A stretch of 31,219 nt of DNA from RGIG6375 sp964472725 (GTDB lineage: Bacteria > Bacillota > Clostridia > Oscillospirales > Oscillospiraceae): the NCBI GenBank assembly GCA_964472725.1, contig CAYYLZ010000021.1, positions 1 to 31,219 of the forward strand, in the 5' to 3' direction. Both the position numbers and the translations under genes were made by a program. The notes beneath the pieces were generated by a model. It did not search any database, was not told the origin of the DNA, and saw nothing but the letters and a program-made list of their open reading frames with translations. Position 1 is the first letter of the stretch; each line of letters starts with the position of its first letter. This document shows, one piece after another, positions 23,333-28,935 of the stretch.

Positions 23333-24459
23333 ATATCAGCCACCCCAAAGGGCGGCTGAGGGTCATCGTCACCATCATCACTACCGCCCTCATCGGGGGG
23401 AGCTTCTAACGTGTATACGACAGAATAACCAAATGTAGGAAATTGTGTGTCGGAATAAAAAGTCGCAAGAACGAGAACAGGCGTTTCGGCGTTTTCGCCA
23501 AACGTAATACTTACAGAAGTTGAAAAATTATAGGTGACATCAGTTACTATTTCCTCGGGATATACGCCAAGGTCATAATCTGTATAACCATCGAAAGAGC
23601 CAACGAGGACAGCGTCAAAATTGACAGGTTCACCAAGAGGGACTAAAGAATTATTGTCGGGTTCAAACTCGATATATGCATCGGGTTCTACAAAGCCTAT
23701 AACTTGCCACAAGTAATATGCTACATAAAGACCCGGTTCCATATCGGCATCCGCCACACATTCAGGACTAAAATATAGAGCCAAAACATTATCGGGGTCG
23801 GTACCAAGTTCATCACTTAAAACTTCAAAAGCATAAATAAGCCCCTCACCGAAAGTAAGGTCATAACTGACAACGGGTATAATCACAGGTTGTCCGATAA
23901 CGGATAAAAGCATATACATAGGCTTTTCAAGTTCGATACTAATAGGAACATGAACATATGGAAAAGAACCAAAATCTTCAATTACATAATCCTTATCGTA
24001 CTGAGTTATAAAAGTGGTAGTATGGGAACCACTAGCAGGAACTATAGTACCAGAGGATATACTGCTGCCTGTATCCGATGTAGCTGATACGTTAGAATAA
24101 AGAATATCCAACGTATCAAGTGAATATTTAGTATAAGTAGTGGGTGTCCATGTATCGTCACCATAAGTACACGAATAGAACAACGCATTGTCACCAATAC
24201 TCCAAATATCCGCGCCTACAAAAGAATAACCGGAATGGAGCGCAAGAATAAGTTTCATATCACCAGAGCCCCAAAAAATAGTAGCTACGGAATGTTCGCT
24301 ATCTGCGGAGGGGAGAGGGCCCGCAAGAACACCACCATAAAAATATAGACCATCGCCATCAAGGTCGGATAAATTATCAAACGCAAAAGCAGAAACGCAA
24401 AGCATAGCAGAGAGTATGAATACAACTGCAATTACGGTTATAAGCTTTTTAGTGTTCAT
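23329..24459 (-). CDS. Secreted protein, candidate adsorption (pIII-like) protein N-terminal part
   Basis: A 376-residue exported protein. The signal peptide is MNTKKLITVIAVVFILSAML with cleavage after SAFA; the rest is a beta-rich, acidic, Thr/Ser-rich ectodomain ending in a DEGGSDDGDDDPQPP linker. There is no C-terminal membrane anchor. It sits where filamentous phages encode the receptor-binding protein, between replication and coat genes. ATG 24459 is preferred over the in-frame GTG at 24465 since AGGTGG lies seven bases upstream. The linker-like end directly before the next frame suggests that the two frames may make one multi-domain product. Confidence 0.7.
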   Translation of the reverse strand: MNTKKLITVIAVVFILSAMLCVSAFAFDNLSDLDGDGLYFYGGVLAGPLPSADSEHSVATIFWGSGDMKLILALHSGYSFVGADIWSIGDNALFYSCTYGDDTWTPTTYTKYSLDTLDILYSNVSATSDTGSSISSGTIVPASGSHTTTFITQYDKDYVIEDFGSFPYVHVPISIELEKPMYMLLSVIGQPVIIPVVSYDLTFGEGLIYAFEVLSDELGTDPDNVLALYFSPECVADADMEPGLYVAYYLWQVIGFVEPDAYIEFEPDNNSLVPLGEPVNFDAVLVGSFDGYTDYDLGVYPEEIVTDVTYNFSTSVSITFGENAETPVLVLATFYSDTQFPTFGYSVVYTLEAPPDEGGSDDGDDDPQPPFGVADI

Positions 24460-24492
24460 ACGCACACCACCTAAAGAAAGTAATTAAACTCT

Positions 24493-24535
24493 GCATGAGG
24501 GTGAAGAAAGAGACTGAAAAAAAGCACCCTCATGC
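24493..24535 (-). other. Intercistronic hairpin before the adsorption-type gene
   Basis: GCATGAGGGTG (24493-24503) and CACCCTCATGC (24525-24535) form a perfect 11-bp stem with a 21-base pyrimidine-rich loop on the minus strand. It separates the tRNA-Gln from the adsorption-type gene and could be a processing or attenuation site. Confidence 0.55.
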
Positions 24536-24550
24536 AAAGAAAGGAGTGTA

Positions 24551-24575
24551 AGCGCGTCCAAGGACAATACGCGCT
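24551..24575 (-). other. Hairpin just after the tRNA-Gln 3' end
   Basis: AGCGCGT (24551-24557) and ACGCGCT (24569-24575) form a 7-bp stem two bases past the encoded CCA. There is no T run, so RNA processing is as likely as termination. Confidence 0.5.
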
Positions 24576-24576
24576 A

Positions 24577-24650
24577 TGGTTGCGGGAACTGGAGTTGAAC
24601 CAGTATCTCAAGCCTCAGAAGCTTGTGTGTTGCCGTTACACTATCCCACG
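24577..24650 (-). tRNA. tRNA-Gln(CTG) inside the element
   Basis: A full cloverleaf can be drawn on the minus strand. Acceptor CGTGGGA pairs with TCCCGCA (first pair C-A mismatched, one G-U). D-stem GTGT/ACAC encloses loop AACGGCA. The anticodon stem CAAGC/GCTTG encloses loop TTCTGAG (anticodon CTG). T-stem ACTGG/CCAGT encloses loop TTCAACT. Discriminator A and an encoded CCA follow. The short D-loop and mismatched first pair are unusual for a host tRNA and fit a phage-borne tRNA reading CAG codons. Confidence 0.85.
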
Positions 24651-24661
24651 TTATATTACAC

Positions 24662-24739
24662 TTGAAAATGCACATACAACAGAGCGAATGTTGGGAGTAT
24701 TGATGAAGTTGGAGGTGAGTCTTGTATGTGCATTTTCAA
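24662..24739. repeat. 18-bp perfect inverted repeat with 42-base spacer
   Basis: TTGAAAATGCACATACAA (24662-24679) is mirrored by TTGTATGTGCATTTTCAA (24722-24739). It lies in the gap between the 71-residue gene and the tRNA-Gln, next to a second inverted repeat. No coding sequence is credible here. Confidence 0.85.
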
Positions 24740-24750
24740 ATGCAATGGTT

Positions 24751-24790
24751 TTTTATTTGGGTGAACGCTTGAACGTTCACCCAAATAAAA
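24751..24790. repeat. 17-bp perfect inverted repeat with 6-base loop
   Basis: TTTTATTTGGGTGAACG (24751-24767), loop CTTGAA, CGTTCACCCAAATAAAA (24774-24790). It is a stable hairpin on either strand of a single-stranded genome. A candidate packaging signal, minus-strand origin or terminator for the replication genes. Confidence 0.85.
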
Positions 24791-24816
24791 CGGGTAGGAG
24801 AACAGGAGAAGATATA

Positions 24817-25032
24817 TTAAACAGAAGAGGAGAGCTGTTCTCGACAATAGTCGATTACGTTGAGCAACTTATCCTCATTTGTTAGCTCGGTGACTGTTTG
24901 ACGTATAACGTCAACGCCGAAGCGCTTAACGCACTCATTATAAAATTGAAGTTTCTCATCTTCGGACATTTTCTCCCATTTGGAAGAAACAACGAAACAG
25001 GCGACTATAAATTCTGCGTGAGCTTTAGCCAT
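24817..25032 (-). CDS. Small replication-module protein, 71 residues
   Basis: A 71-residue, mostly helical, charged protein (MAKAHAEFIVACFVVSSKWE at the start; DEKLQFYNECVKRFG in the middle). No family recognised. ATG 25032 is preferred to the GTG at 25041 because AAGGAG lies eight bases upstream. It starts 12 bases after the Rep stop, so it is translated from the same message and may assist replication. Confidence 0.7.
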   Translation of the reverse strand: MAKAHAEFIVACFVVSSKWEKMSEDEKLQFYNECVKRFGVDVIRQTVTELTNEDKLLNVIDYCREQLSSSV

Positions 25033-25044
25033 TTTACACACTCC

Positions 25045-26046
25045 TTATGGTAATTTTCCATAACGCTGACTATACAGATATTCATTATACGAGGGGTATT
25101 CTAACTGCATGTCAGATGATACATATTCGATGATCTTCGTCATGCGGCGGAAGAACGCTTCTTTATCTTCATCACGCATACTGTTATACTGCAAGTTGGG
25201 CGACCAATTTGAAATTAAGTAGACCTTTGTGTAACAGGCTTGGCGATTATAATAACGGCTTGGGAGTAACAGGGGATAGCCGTCAAGATAGTTGAGCATA
25301 TCGCCGCACTTGATATTGCTACGGAACTCTTCAAAAATGATAACGTCTTGACCCTCATAGGTATCGAAAGGGTGAGAATAATCGGTTACGCGGTAGACGT
25401 TCTCATAGCCGTACTGCTCCATTACACCGCGTGTTTTACCAGAGCCAGTTTTACCGAAAATATACGTTATTTCCAAATCACGCCAAGTAGAGCGGAAATG
25501 TTTATCCCGATACGTTGAGCGCAAACGTTGAATTTTGTCCAAGTCACGGTAAGTCGAGGGAACTTGTTCAACAATTTCTTCATCTGTCGCTCCAATCTGT
25601 ATCATTTCAACGACGCGAGAAGCATTATTTTTAGACGCCGCTTTTTCATCAGGCAATTCGGTGTTTTCAAAGAAGTTACCAAAATTTTGACCTTTTTTCG
25701 TCTGGCCCTTGCTTGTGATATACTCATAAAAACCGTTTTCGTCTTTATTGTACTTATCACCGTCTTTAAGGACATAAGCACGGTTTTCTTGACAAGAGCC
25801 GATACAACGCTCGATATGAGCAGTGGGAAAAAGCTGTTTTAGTTGGCTGAATTTGAGAGCCGAGGGACGGAAGATGAACACATGAAAATGATACGTACCA
25901 TTCTCACCGCATTCATCACAAAGACAGAAGTAAGCACGATTACCCAAAGTTTGAAGCAAGCCAATGAGGGTATCACGAGTTATGCCGTGTTCAGCGGGGT
26001 TGTTTATCGTTAATTGCCATTTACGGCCTTGGGTGTTATCTTCCAT
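25045..26046 (-). CDS. CRESS-type replication initiator: HUH endonuclease plus SF3 helicase
   Basis: A 333-residue rolling-circle replication initiator. The HUH half has motif I WQLTINNP (10-17), motif II YHFHVFIF (metal-binding HFH at 53-55) and motif III YVLK (nucleophile Tyr91, Lys94). The SF3 helicase half has Walker A GKTGSGKT (198-205), Walker B VIIFEEF (235-241), motif C LISNW (277-281) and an arginine finger FFRRM (298-302). This is the exact domain order of circovirus and geminivirus Reps; classical inovirus initiators lack the helicase. AGGTG precedes ATG 26046; the in-frame GTG at 26055 overlaps that site. The cognate origin lies 45 bases upstream. Confidence 0.92.
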   Translation of the reverse strand: MEDNTQGRKWQLTINNPAEHGITRDTLIGLLQTLGNRAYFCLCDECGENGTYHFHVFIFRPSALKFSQLKQLFPTAHIERCIGSCQENRAYVLKDGDKYNKDENGFYEYITSKGQTKKGQNFGNFFENTELPDEKAASKNNASRVVEMIQIGATDEEIVEQVPSTYRDLDKIQRLRSTYRDKHFRSTWRDLEITYIFGKTGSGKTRGVMEQYGYENVYRVTDYSHPFDTYEGQDVIIFEEFRSNIKCGDMLNYLDGYPLLLPSRYYNRQACYTKVYLISNWSPNLQYNSMRDEDKEAFFRRMTKIIEYVSSDMQLEYPSYNEYLYSQRYGKLP

Positions 26047-26090
26047 TTTTTTCACCTACAAAATACAAAATACAAAAAATACATGTATTT

Positions 26091-26117
26091 GCTTGGGGGT
26101 AATACTATACCCCAAGC
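26091..26117 (-). other. CRESS-type origin stem-loop with nonanucleotide TAGTATTAC
   Basis: On the minus strand GCTTGGGG, loop TATAGTATTAC and CCCCAAGC form a perfect 8-bp stem. The loop ends in TAGTATTAC, which fits the NANTATTAC consensus nicked by circovirus, nanovirus and geminivirus Reps between T7 and A8. It lies directly upstream of the HUH-SF3 Rep gene on its coding strand. Confidence 0.88.
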
Positions 26118-26158
26118 GTCAGCCCCGCAGACGCGCTCCGCGCGTCTGCGGGGCTGAC
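26118..26158. repeat. 19-bp perfect GC-rich hairpin beside the origin
   Basis: GTCAGCCCCGCAGACGCGC (26118-26136), loop TCC, and its exact complement (26140-26158). It abuts the origin stem-loop with no gap and has no T run. In filamentous phages a long perfect hairpin in this position is the packaging signal; a minus-strand origin is the alternative. Confidence 0.85.
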
Positions 26159-26291
26159 ATTTATTTACATTTTTGTAGGCGGCGGGGGACGCGGGGGAGC
26201 GGGGTGCGGCGCTTGATTTACAAGCAGACACCACGGCTTAAATTTACAACGCGGACAATACCGCGGATAACTTTCACACGGGTGCTCGCTT

Positions 26292-26477
26292 TCAAGGTGT
26301 GTTTTCGGCATAGATTGCTTCCAACCTTTCAAACTTTTCATTTAGCGCAGATGCTTCGGCAAGCAACTTGCTAACATCACAGATAAGCTTCGTGGCCAAT
26401 ACGAGAAATGGACACTGAATAGCGATAGATATAAAGGCTATACCAATAGGCACAAAATCACTTGACTTTTTTATCAC
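26292..26477 (-). CDS. Small membrane protein with coiled-coil tail, 61 residues
   Basis: A hydrophobic N-terminal half (VPIGIAFISIAIQCPFLVLA) is followed by a heptad-like helix (VSKLLAEASALNEKFERLEA). No family recognised. The GTG at 26477 lies directly against AAAGG, so the precise start is unclear. It overlaps the end of the 35-residue gene by 20 bases and ends right before the origin region. Confidence 0.55.
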   Translation of the reverse strand: MIKKSSDFVPIGIAFISIAIQCPFLVLATKLICDVSKLLAEASALNEKFERLEAIYAENTP

Positions 26478-26565
26478 CCTTTATATCTTTCCAAAGTTTG
26501 ACAATGCACAATGCGAGGCTAACGATAACCTCGAGTACAATCAAAACAATGATAAAATCAATCAT
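26458..26565 (-). CDS. Small membrane protein, 35 residues
   Basis: A single hydrophobic helix (MIDFIIVLIVLEVIVSLALC) with a lysine-rich tail (KLWKDIKGDKKVK), the topology of filamentous phage end-cap peptides. It starts four bases after the ssDNA-binding candidate stops and overlaps the next gene. The assignment rests on position and composition only. Confidence 0.55.
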   Translation of the reverse strand: MIDFIIVLIVLEVIVSLALCIVKLWKDIKGDKKVK

Positions 26566-26568
26566 TGT

Positions 26569-26820
26569 TTACTTTGCCGCCTCGGGAACGCGAGTAAAGC
26601 CGACAACATAGCCGCGAGGGCCATAATCAATGTTATACTCCTTGTCGAGAATAATAGTGTCACTGGGATAATCCTTCGCGTTCAAGGTTACATTCATTGC
26701 GGCGTAGCCGTTGACCTGGGGATCACGAGCAATGCAGTGAATAATATTGATGTTATATTCATTGCCGGTCTTTTTAGAGACACCTTCCATATGCTGTTTG
26801 CCAATTACTTTTACTACCAT
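26569..26820 (-). CDS. Candidate ssDNA-binding protein (G5P-like), 83 residues
   Basis: An 83-residue beta-rich protein (MVVKVIGKQHMEGVSKKTGN at the start; YNINIIHCIARD; GYVVGFTRVPEAAK at the end). Its size, OB-like strand pattern and position at the start of the replication module match the ssDNA-binding proteins that coat filamentous phage genomes before export. Similarity to a named family was not established. AGGAG lies seven bases before the ATG. It is the first gene of the minus-strand module. Confidence 0.6.
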   Translation of the reverse strand: MVVKVIGKQHMEGVSKKTGNEYNINIIHCIARDPQVNGYAAMNVTLNAKDYPSDTIILDKEYNIDYGPRGYVVGFTRVPEAAK

Positions 26821-26875
26821 AGTTTTTCTCCTTTTTTTTTTAGATTTTCCTTTTACTGTTAGGAATTGGCTTTTT

Positions 26876-26903
26876 GGTTCGTAAAATTATTATTTTGTGA
26901 ACC
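26876..26903. repeat. Right-end dif-like site (candidate att)
   Basis: GGTTCGTAAAA-TTATTA-TTTTGTGAACC has the 11-6-11 layout of XerC/XerD sites. The arms are inverted copies with 9 of 11 matches, and by eye it matches the remembered E. coli and B. subtilis dif arms at 7-8 of 11 positions each. It lies between the element's first minus-strand gene and the nadE hairpin. Confidence 0.6.
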
Positions 26904-26917
26904 AACTTGCCGAGATA

Positions 26918-26943
26918 AGGGAAGGGCAAAAAAGCCCTTCCCT
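26918..26943 (-). terminator. Hairpin after nadE
   Basis: AGGGAAGGGC and GCCCTTCCCT form a perfect 10-bp stem with a six-base homopolymer loop. It follows the nadE stop by nine bases. The trailing T run is short, so efficiency is uncertain. Confidence 0.65.
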
Positions 26944-26951
26944 ATGCTGTT

Positions 26952-28826
26952 TTATTCAAGTTCGGCCAGCCATTCGGCGGCTATTGCGTCGCTGGGCATG
27001 CTCCAATCGCCGCGCGGCGACAAAGATACTGTTCCGATTTTAGGCCCGTCCGGCAAACAGGAACGCTTGAACTGCTGCGCGAAAAATCTTCTTATAAAGA
27101 TTTTCAGCCAGGATTTTATTACGTCGTATTCAAATACTCCGTCAAATGCATGAGCCGCAAGATGAAGAACTTTCGCGGGAGAAAAACCATAACGAACAAT
27201 GTAATAAAGGAAAAAGTCATGGAGATCATAAGGCCCTACGATATTTTCGGTCTTTTGAGAAATATCGCCGTTCTCGGGAGGTAAAAGCTCCGGGCTGACA
27301 GGGGTATCGAGTATGCTCTGCAGTATTTCACCAAGCCCCTCTTCCCTTGCGGTGTCTGCTGCGTATTTAACGATATGACGGATAAGGGTTTTGGGGATGG
27401 AAGCGTTTACGCCGTACATGGACATGTGGTCGCCATTATAGGTTGCCCAACCCAGTGCCAGCTCCGAAAGGTCGCCGGTGCCGATTACAAAGCCGCCGGT
27501 CTGATTGGATATATCCATAAGAACCTGAGTGCGCTCTCTAGCCTGCGCGTTTTCAAAGGTTACGTCGTAATTATCCGCAGCTTGTCCGATGTCCTTGAAG
27601 TGTACCTTTACAGCTTCGGAAATATCAACAGTTCTAAGGGTTACGCCAAGACTTTCGCAGAGTTTTTCGGCGTTGGATTTGGTACGCGCAGTCGTGCCGA
27701 AGCAAGGCATAGTTACAGCAACGATGTCCTTTCGCGAGCGATTGCACATATCAAAGGCTTTGACTGCGACAAGTATTGCCAAGGTGGAGTCAAGGCCTCC
27801 GGAAACGCCAATTACAGCAGATTTTGCCTTGGTGTGCTCGATGCGCTTTTTGAGTCCCATAGCCTGTGTTGTGAGAGCTTCTTCGCATACCGCGTTTCTG
27901 CGTTGCAGGCAATCAGGCACAAAAGGATACTGCGCTATCTTTCTCTTGAGCTTATTGTCCGTGGAGGCAAAGCTGAAAGAAACAATGTCATATTCGTCAC
28001 ATATAGAGCTGTAGCCGGATTTGCTGCGGTCATAAACAAGTCGCTCGAGGTCGATATCAGTGGTCTGCATTGAGTTTTCGAAGAGTTTGCTTTCGGCAAG
28101 AATTCTGCCTTTTTCGCAGATAATCGAATGTCCCGCAAACACCATGTCCTGGGTGGATTCACCCTCCCCTGCTCCTGCGTAGATATAAGCGCAGGACAGC
28201 TTGGCCGACTGGACAGATATAAGAGAGCGACGATAGTCAGCCTTCCCTATTATTTCGCCGCCTGCCGCAAGATTGAGGATAACCATTGCACCGGCTGCGG
28301 TATGCTTTTCGGAGGGGCTTTCTGCAGACCAAAGATCCTTGCCGATTTCGACACTTACAGCAAGATCGGGGATATTTTGGCAGTGGAATATCAGCTTACT
28401 GCCGAAAGGCACTTCCCTGTCGCCGAATGAGATTTCGGCGTTGTGCTCGGGTGCGGGAGCGAAATATTTGCCGGTGTGAGTCTGAGGAACGATGCCAAGT
28501 ATTTTGCCGTCGTAAATCACTGCGGCACAGTTATAAAGCTTAGCGCAGTGCTGTAAAGGGAAACCTACGGCCACAAGCATATCCTTGCCGCAGCTGGCGT
28601 TTGTAATTTCGAGAACCGAGCGCTTCGCGGCGTTCAGAAGTGTTGTGTGATAAAAAAGGTCGGCGCAGGTGGAGCCGGTAACGCAAAGCTCCGGGAAGCA
28701 AAGCACCTTCACTCCCCTGGCAGCCGCCTCGTTTACAGCCTCAATTATGCGTTGAGTATTGTTTTTGCAATCGGCCACTATGATATCGGGCACAGCGGTT
28801 CCGACTTTTACAAATCCAAAATTCAT
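26952..28826 (-). CDS. nadE: NAD+ synthetase with degenerate glutaminase domain
   Basis: A 624-residue two-domain enzyme that amidates nicotinic acid adenine dinucleotide to NAD+. The N-terminal nitrilase-type glutaminase retains Glu46 (CFPELCVTG) and Lys120 (HTGKYFAP). The catalytic cysteine position (usually EICEDLW) reads EIGKDLW, with Gly162. The C-terminal synthetase is intact, with GVSGGLDSTLAILV, TGDLSELALGW and NASIPKTLIRHIV. GAGGTG lies six bases before the ATG. The enzyme is predicted to need free ammonia, or ammonia from elsewhere; it is next to the glutamine synthetase gene. Confidence 0.93.
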   Translation of the reverse strand: MNFGFVKVGTAVPDIIVADCKNNTQRIIEAVNEAAARGVKVLCFPELCVTGSTCADLFYHTTLLNAAKRSVLEITNASCGKDMLVAVGFPLQHCAKLYNCAAVIYDGKILGIVPQTHTGKYFAPAPEHNAEISFGDREVPFGSKLIFHCQNIPDLAVSVEIGKDLWSAESPSEKHTAAGAMVILNLAAGGEIIGKADYRRSLISVQSAKLSCAYIYAGAGEGESTQDMVFAGHSIICEKGRILAESKLFENSMQTTDIDLERLVYDRSKSGYSSICDEYDIVSFSFASTDNKLKRKIAQYPFVPDCLQRRNAVCEEALTTQAMGLKKRIEHTKAKSAVIGVSGGLDSTLAILVAVKAFDMCNRSRKDIVAVTMPCFGTTARTKSNAEKLCESLGVTLRTVDISEAVKVHFKDIGQAADNYDVTFENAQARERTQVLMDISNQTGGFVIGTGDLSELALGWATYNGDHMSMYGVNASIPKTLIRHIVKYAADTAREEGLGEILQSILDTPVSPELLPPENGDISQKTENIVGPYDLHDFFLYYIVRYGFSPAKVLHLAAHAFDGVFEYDVIKSWLKIFIRRFFAQQFKRSCLPDGPKIGTVSLSPRGDWSMPSDAIAAEWLAELE

Positions 28827-28856
28827 TCATTGCACCTCACATTTCAGTGGGTTTTC

Positions 28857-28892
28857 AAAAAATGAGGTATCCTGCAGGACACCTCATTTTCA
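28857..28892 (-). terminator. Terminator after glutamine synthetase
   Basis: On the minus strand AAAATGAGGTGTCC, loop TGCA, GGATACCTCATTTT with one mismatched pair, followed by a T run. It separates glnN from nadE. Confidence 0.85.
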
Positions 28893-28935
28893 CTATATCG
28901 TTATTTTAACAAATATACGGCGAAAAAGCAACAGC

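Larger units (their letters stand above)
26047..26291 (-). other. Replication-origin intergenic region
   Basis: These 245 bases between rep and the 61-residue gene hold no gene. From rep outward they contain repeated ACAAAAT units (26058-26080), palindrome AAATACATGTATTT (26077-26090), the CRESS-type stem-loop, a 19-bp hairpin, and two GCGGGGGA octamers. CCTACAAAA (26055-26063) is mirrored by TTTTGTAGG (26171-26179), so an inverted pair of candidate Rep-binding sites flanks the stem-loop. Confidence 0.75.
17030..26903. mobile_element. Integrated inovirus-like element with a CRESS-type replication module
   Basis: About 9.87 kb between the deoD terminator and the nadE hairpin. It contains HUH-SF3 Rep, CRESS-type origin, probable ssDNA-binding protein, tandem coat-type proteins, secreted adsorption-type proteins, several one-helix membrane proteins and a Zot ATPase on the minus strand. 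A plus-strand SprT module lies at the left. The two modules converge on a terminator at 19009-19050. No integrase or transposase gene is visible. The ends carry related dif-like repeats, as expected for phages that use host XerC/XerD. Size and gene content fit a filamentous phage genome; that it still makes virions is unproven. Confidence 0.8.

Noticed and set aside
24651..24659. TTATATTAC, one base from a CRESS nonanucleotide, next to the tRNA-Gln
   Set aside because: It is not in a hairpin loop and has a mismatch; the true stem-loop with TAGTATTAC is at 26091-26117.
24656..24847. 63-residue minus-strand frame
   Set aside because: It is made almost wholly of the inverted repeats and the end of the 71-residue gene, with no good start site.
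24532..24885. 117-residue plus-strand frame
   Set aside because: It runs antisense through the tRNA-Gln and both inverted repeats, so it is not credible as a protein.
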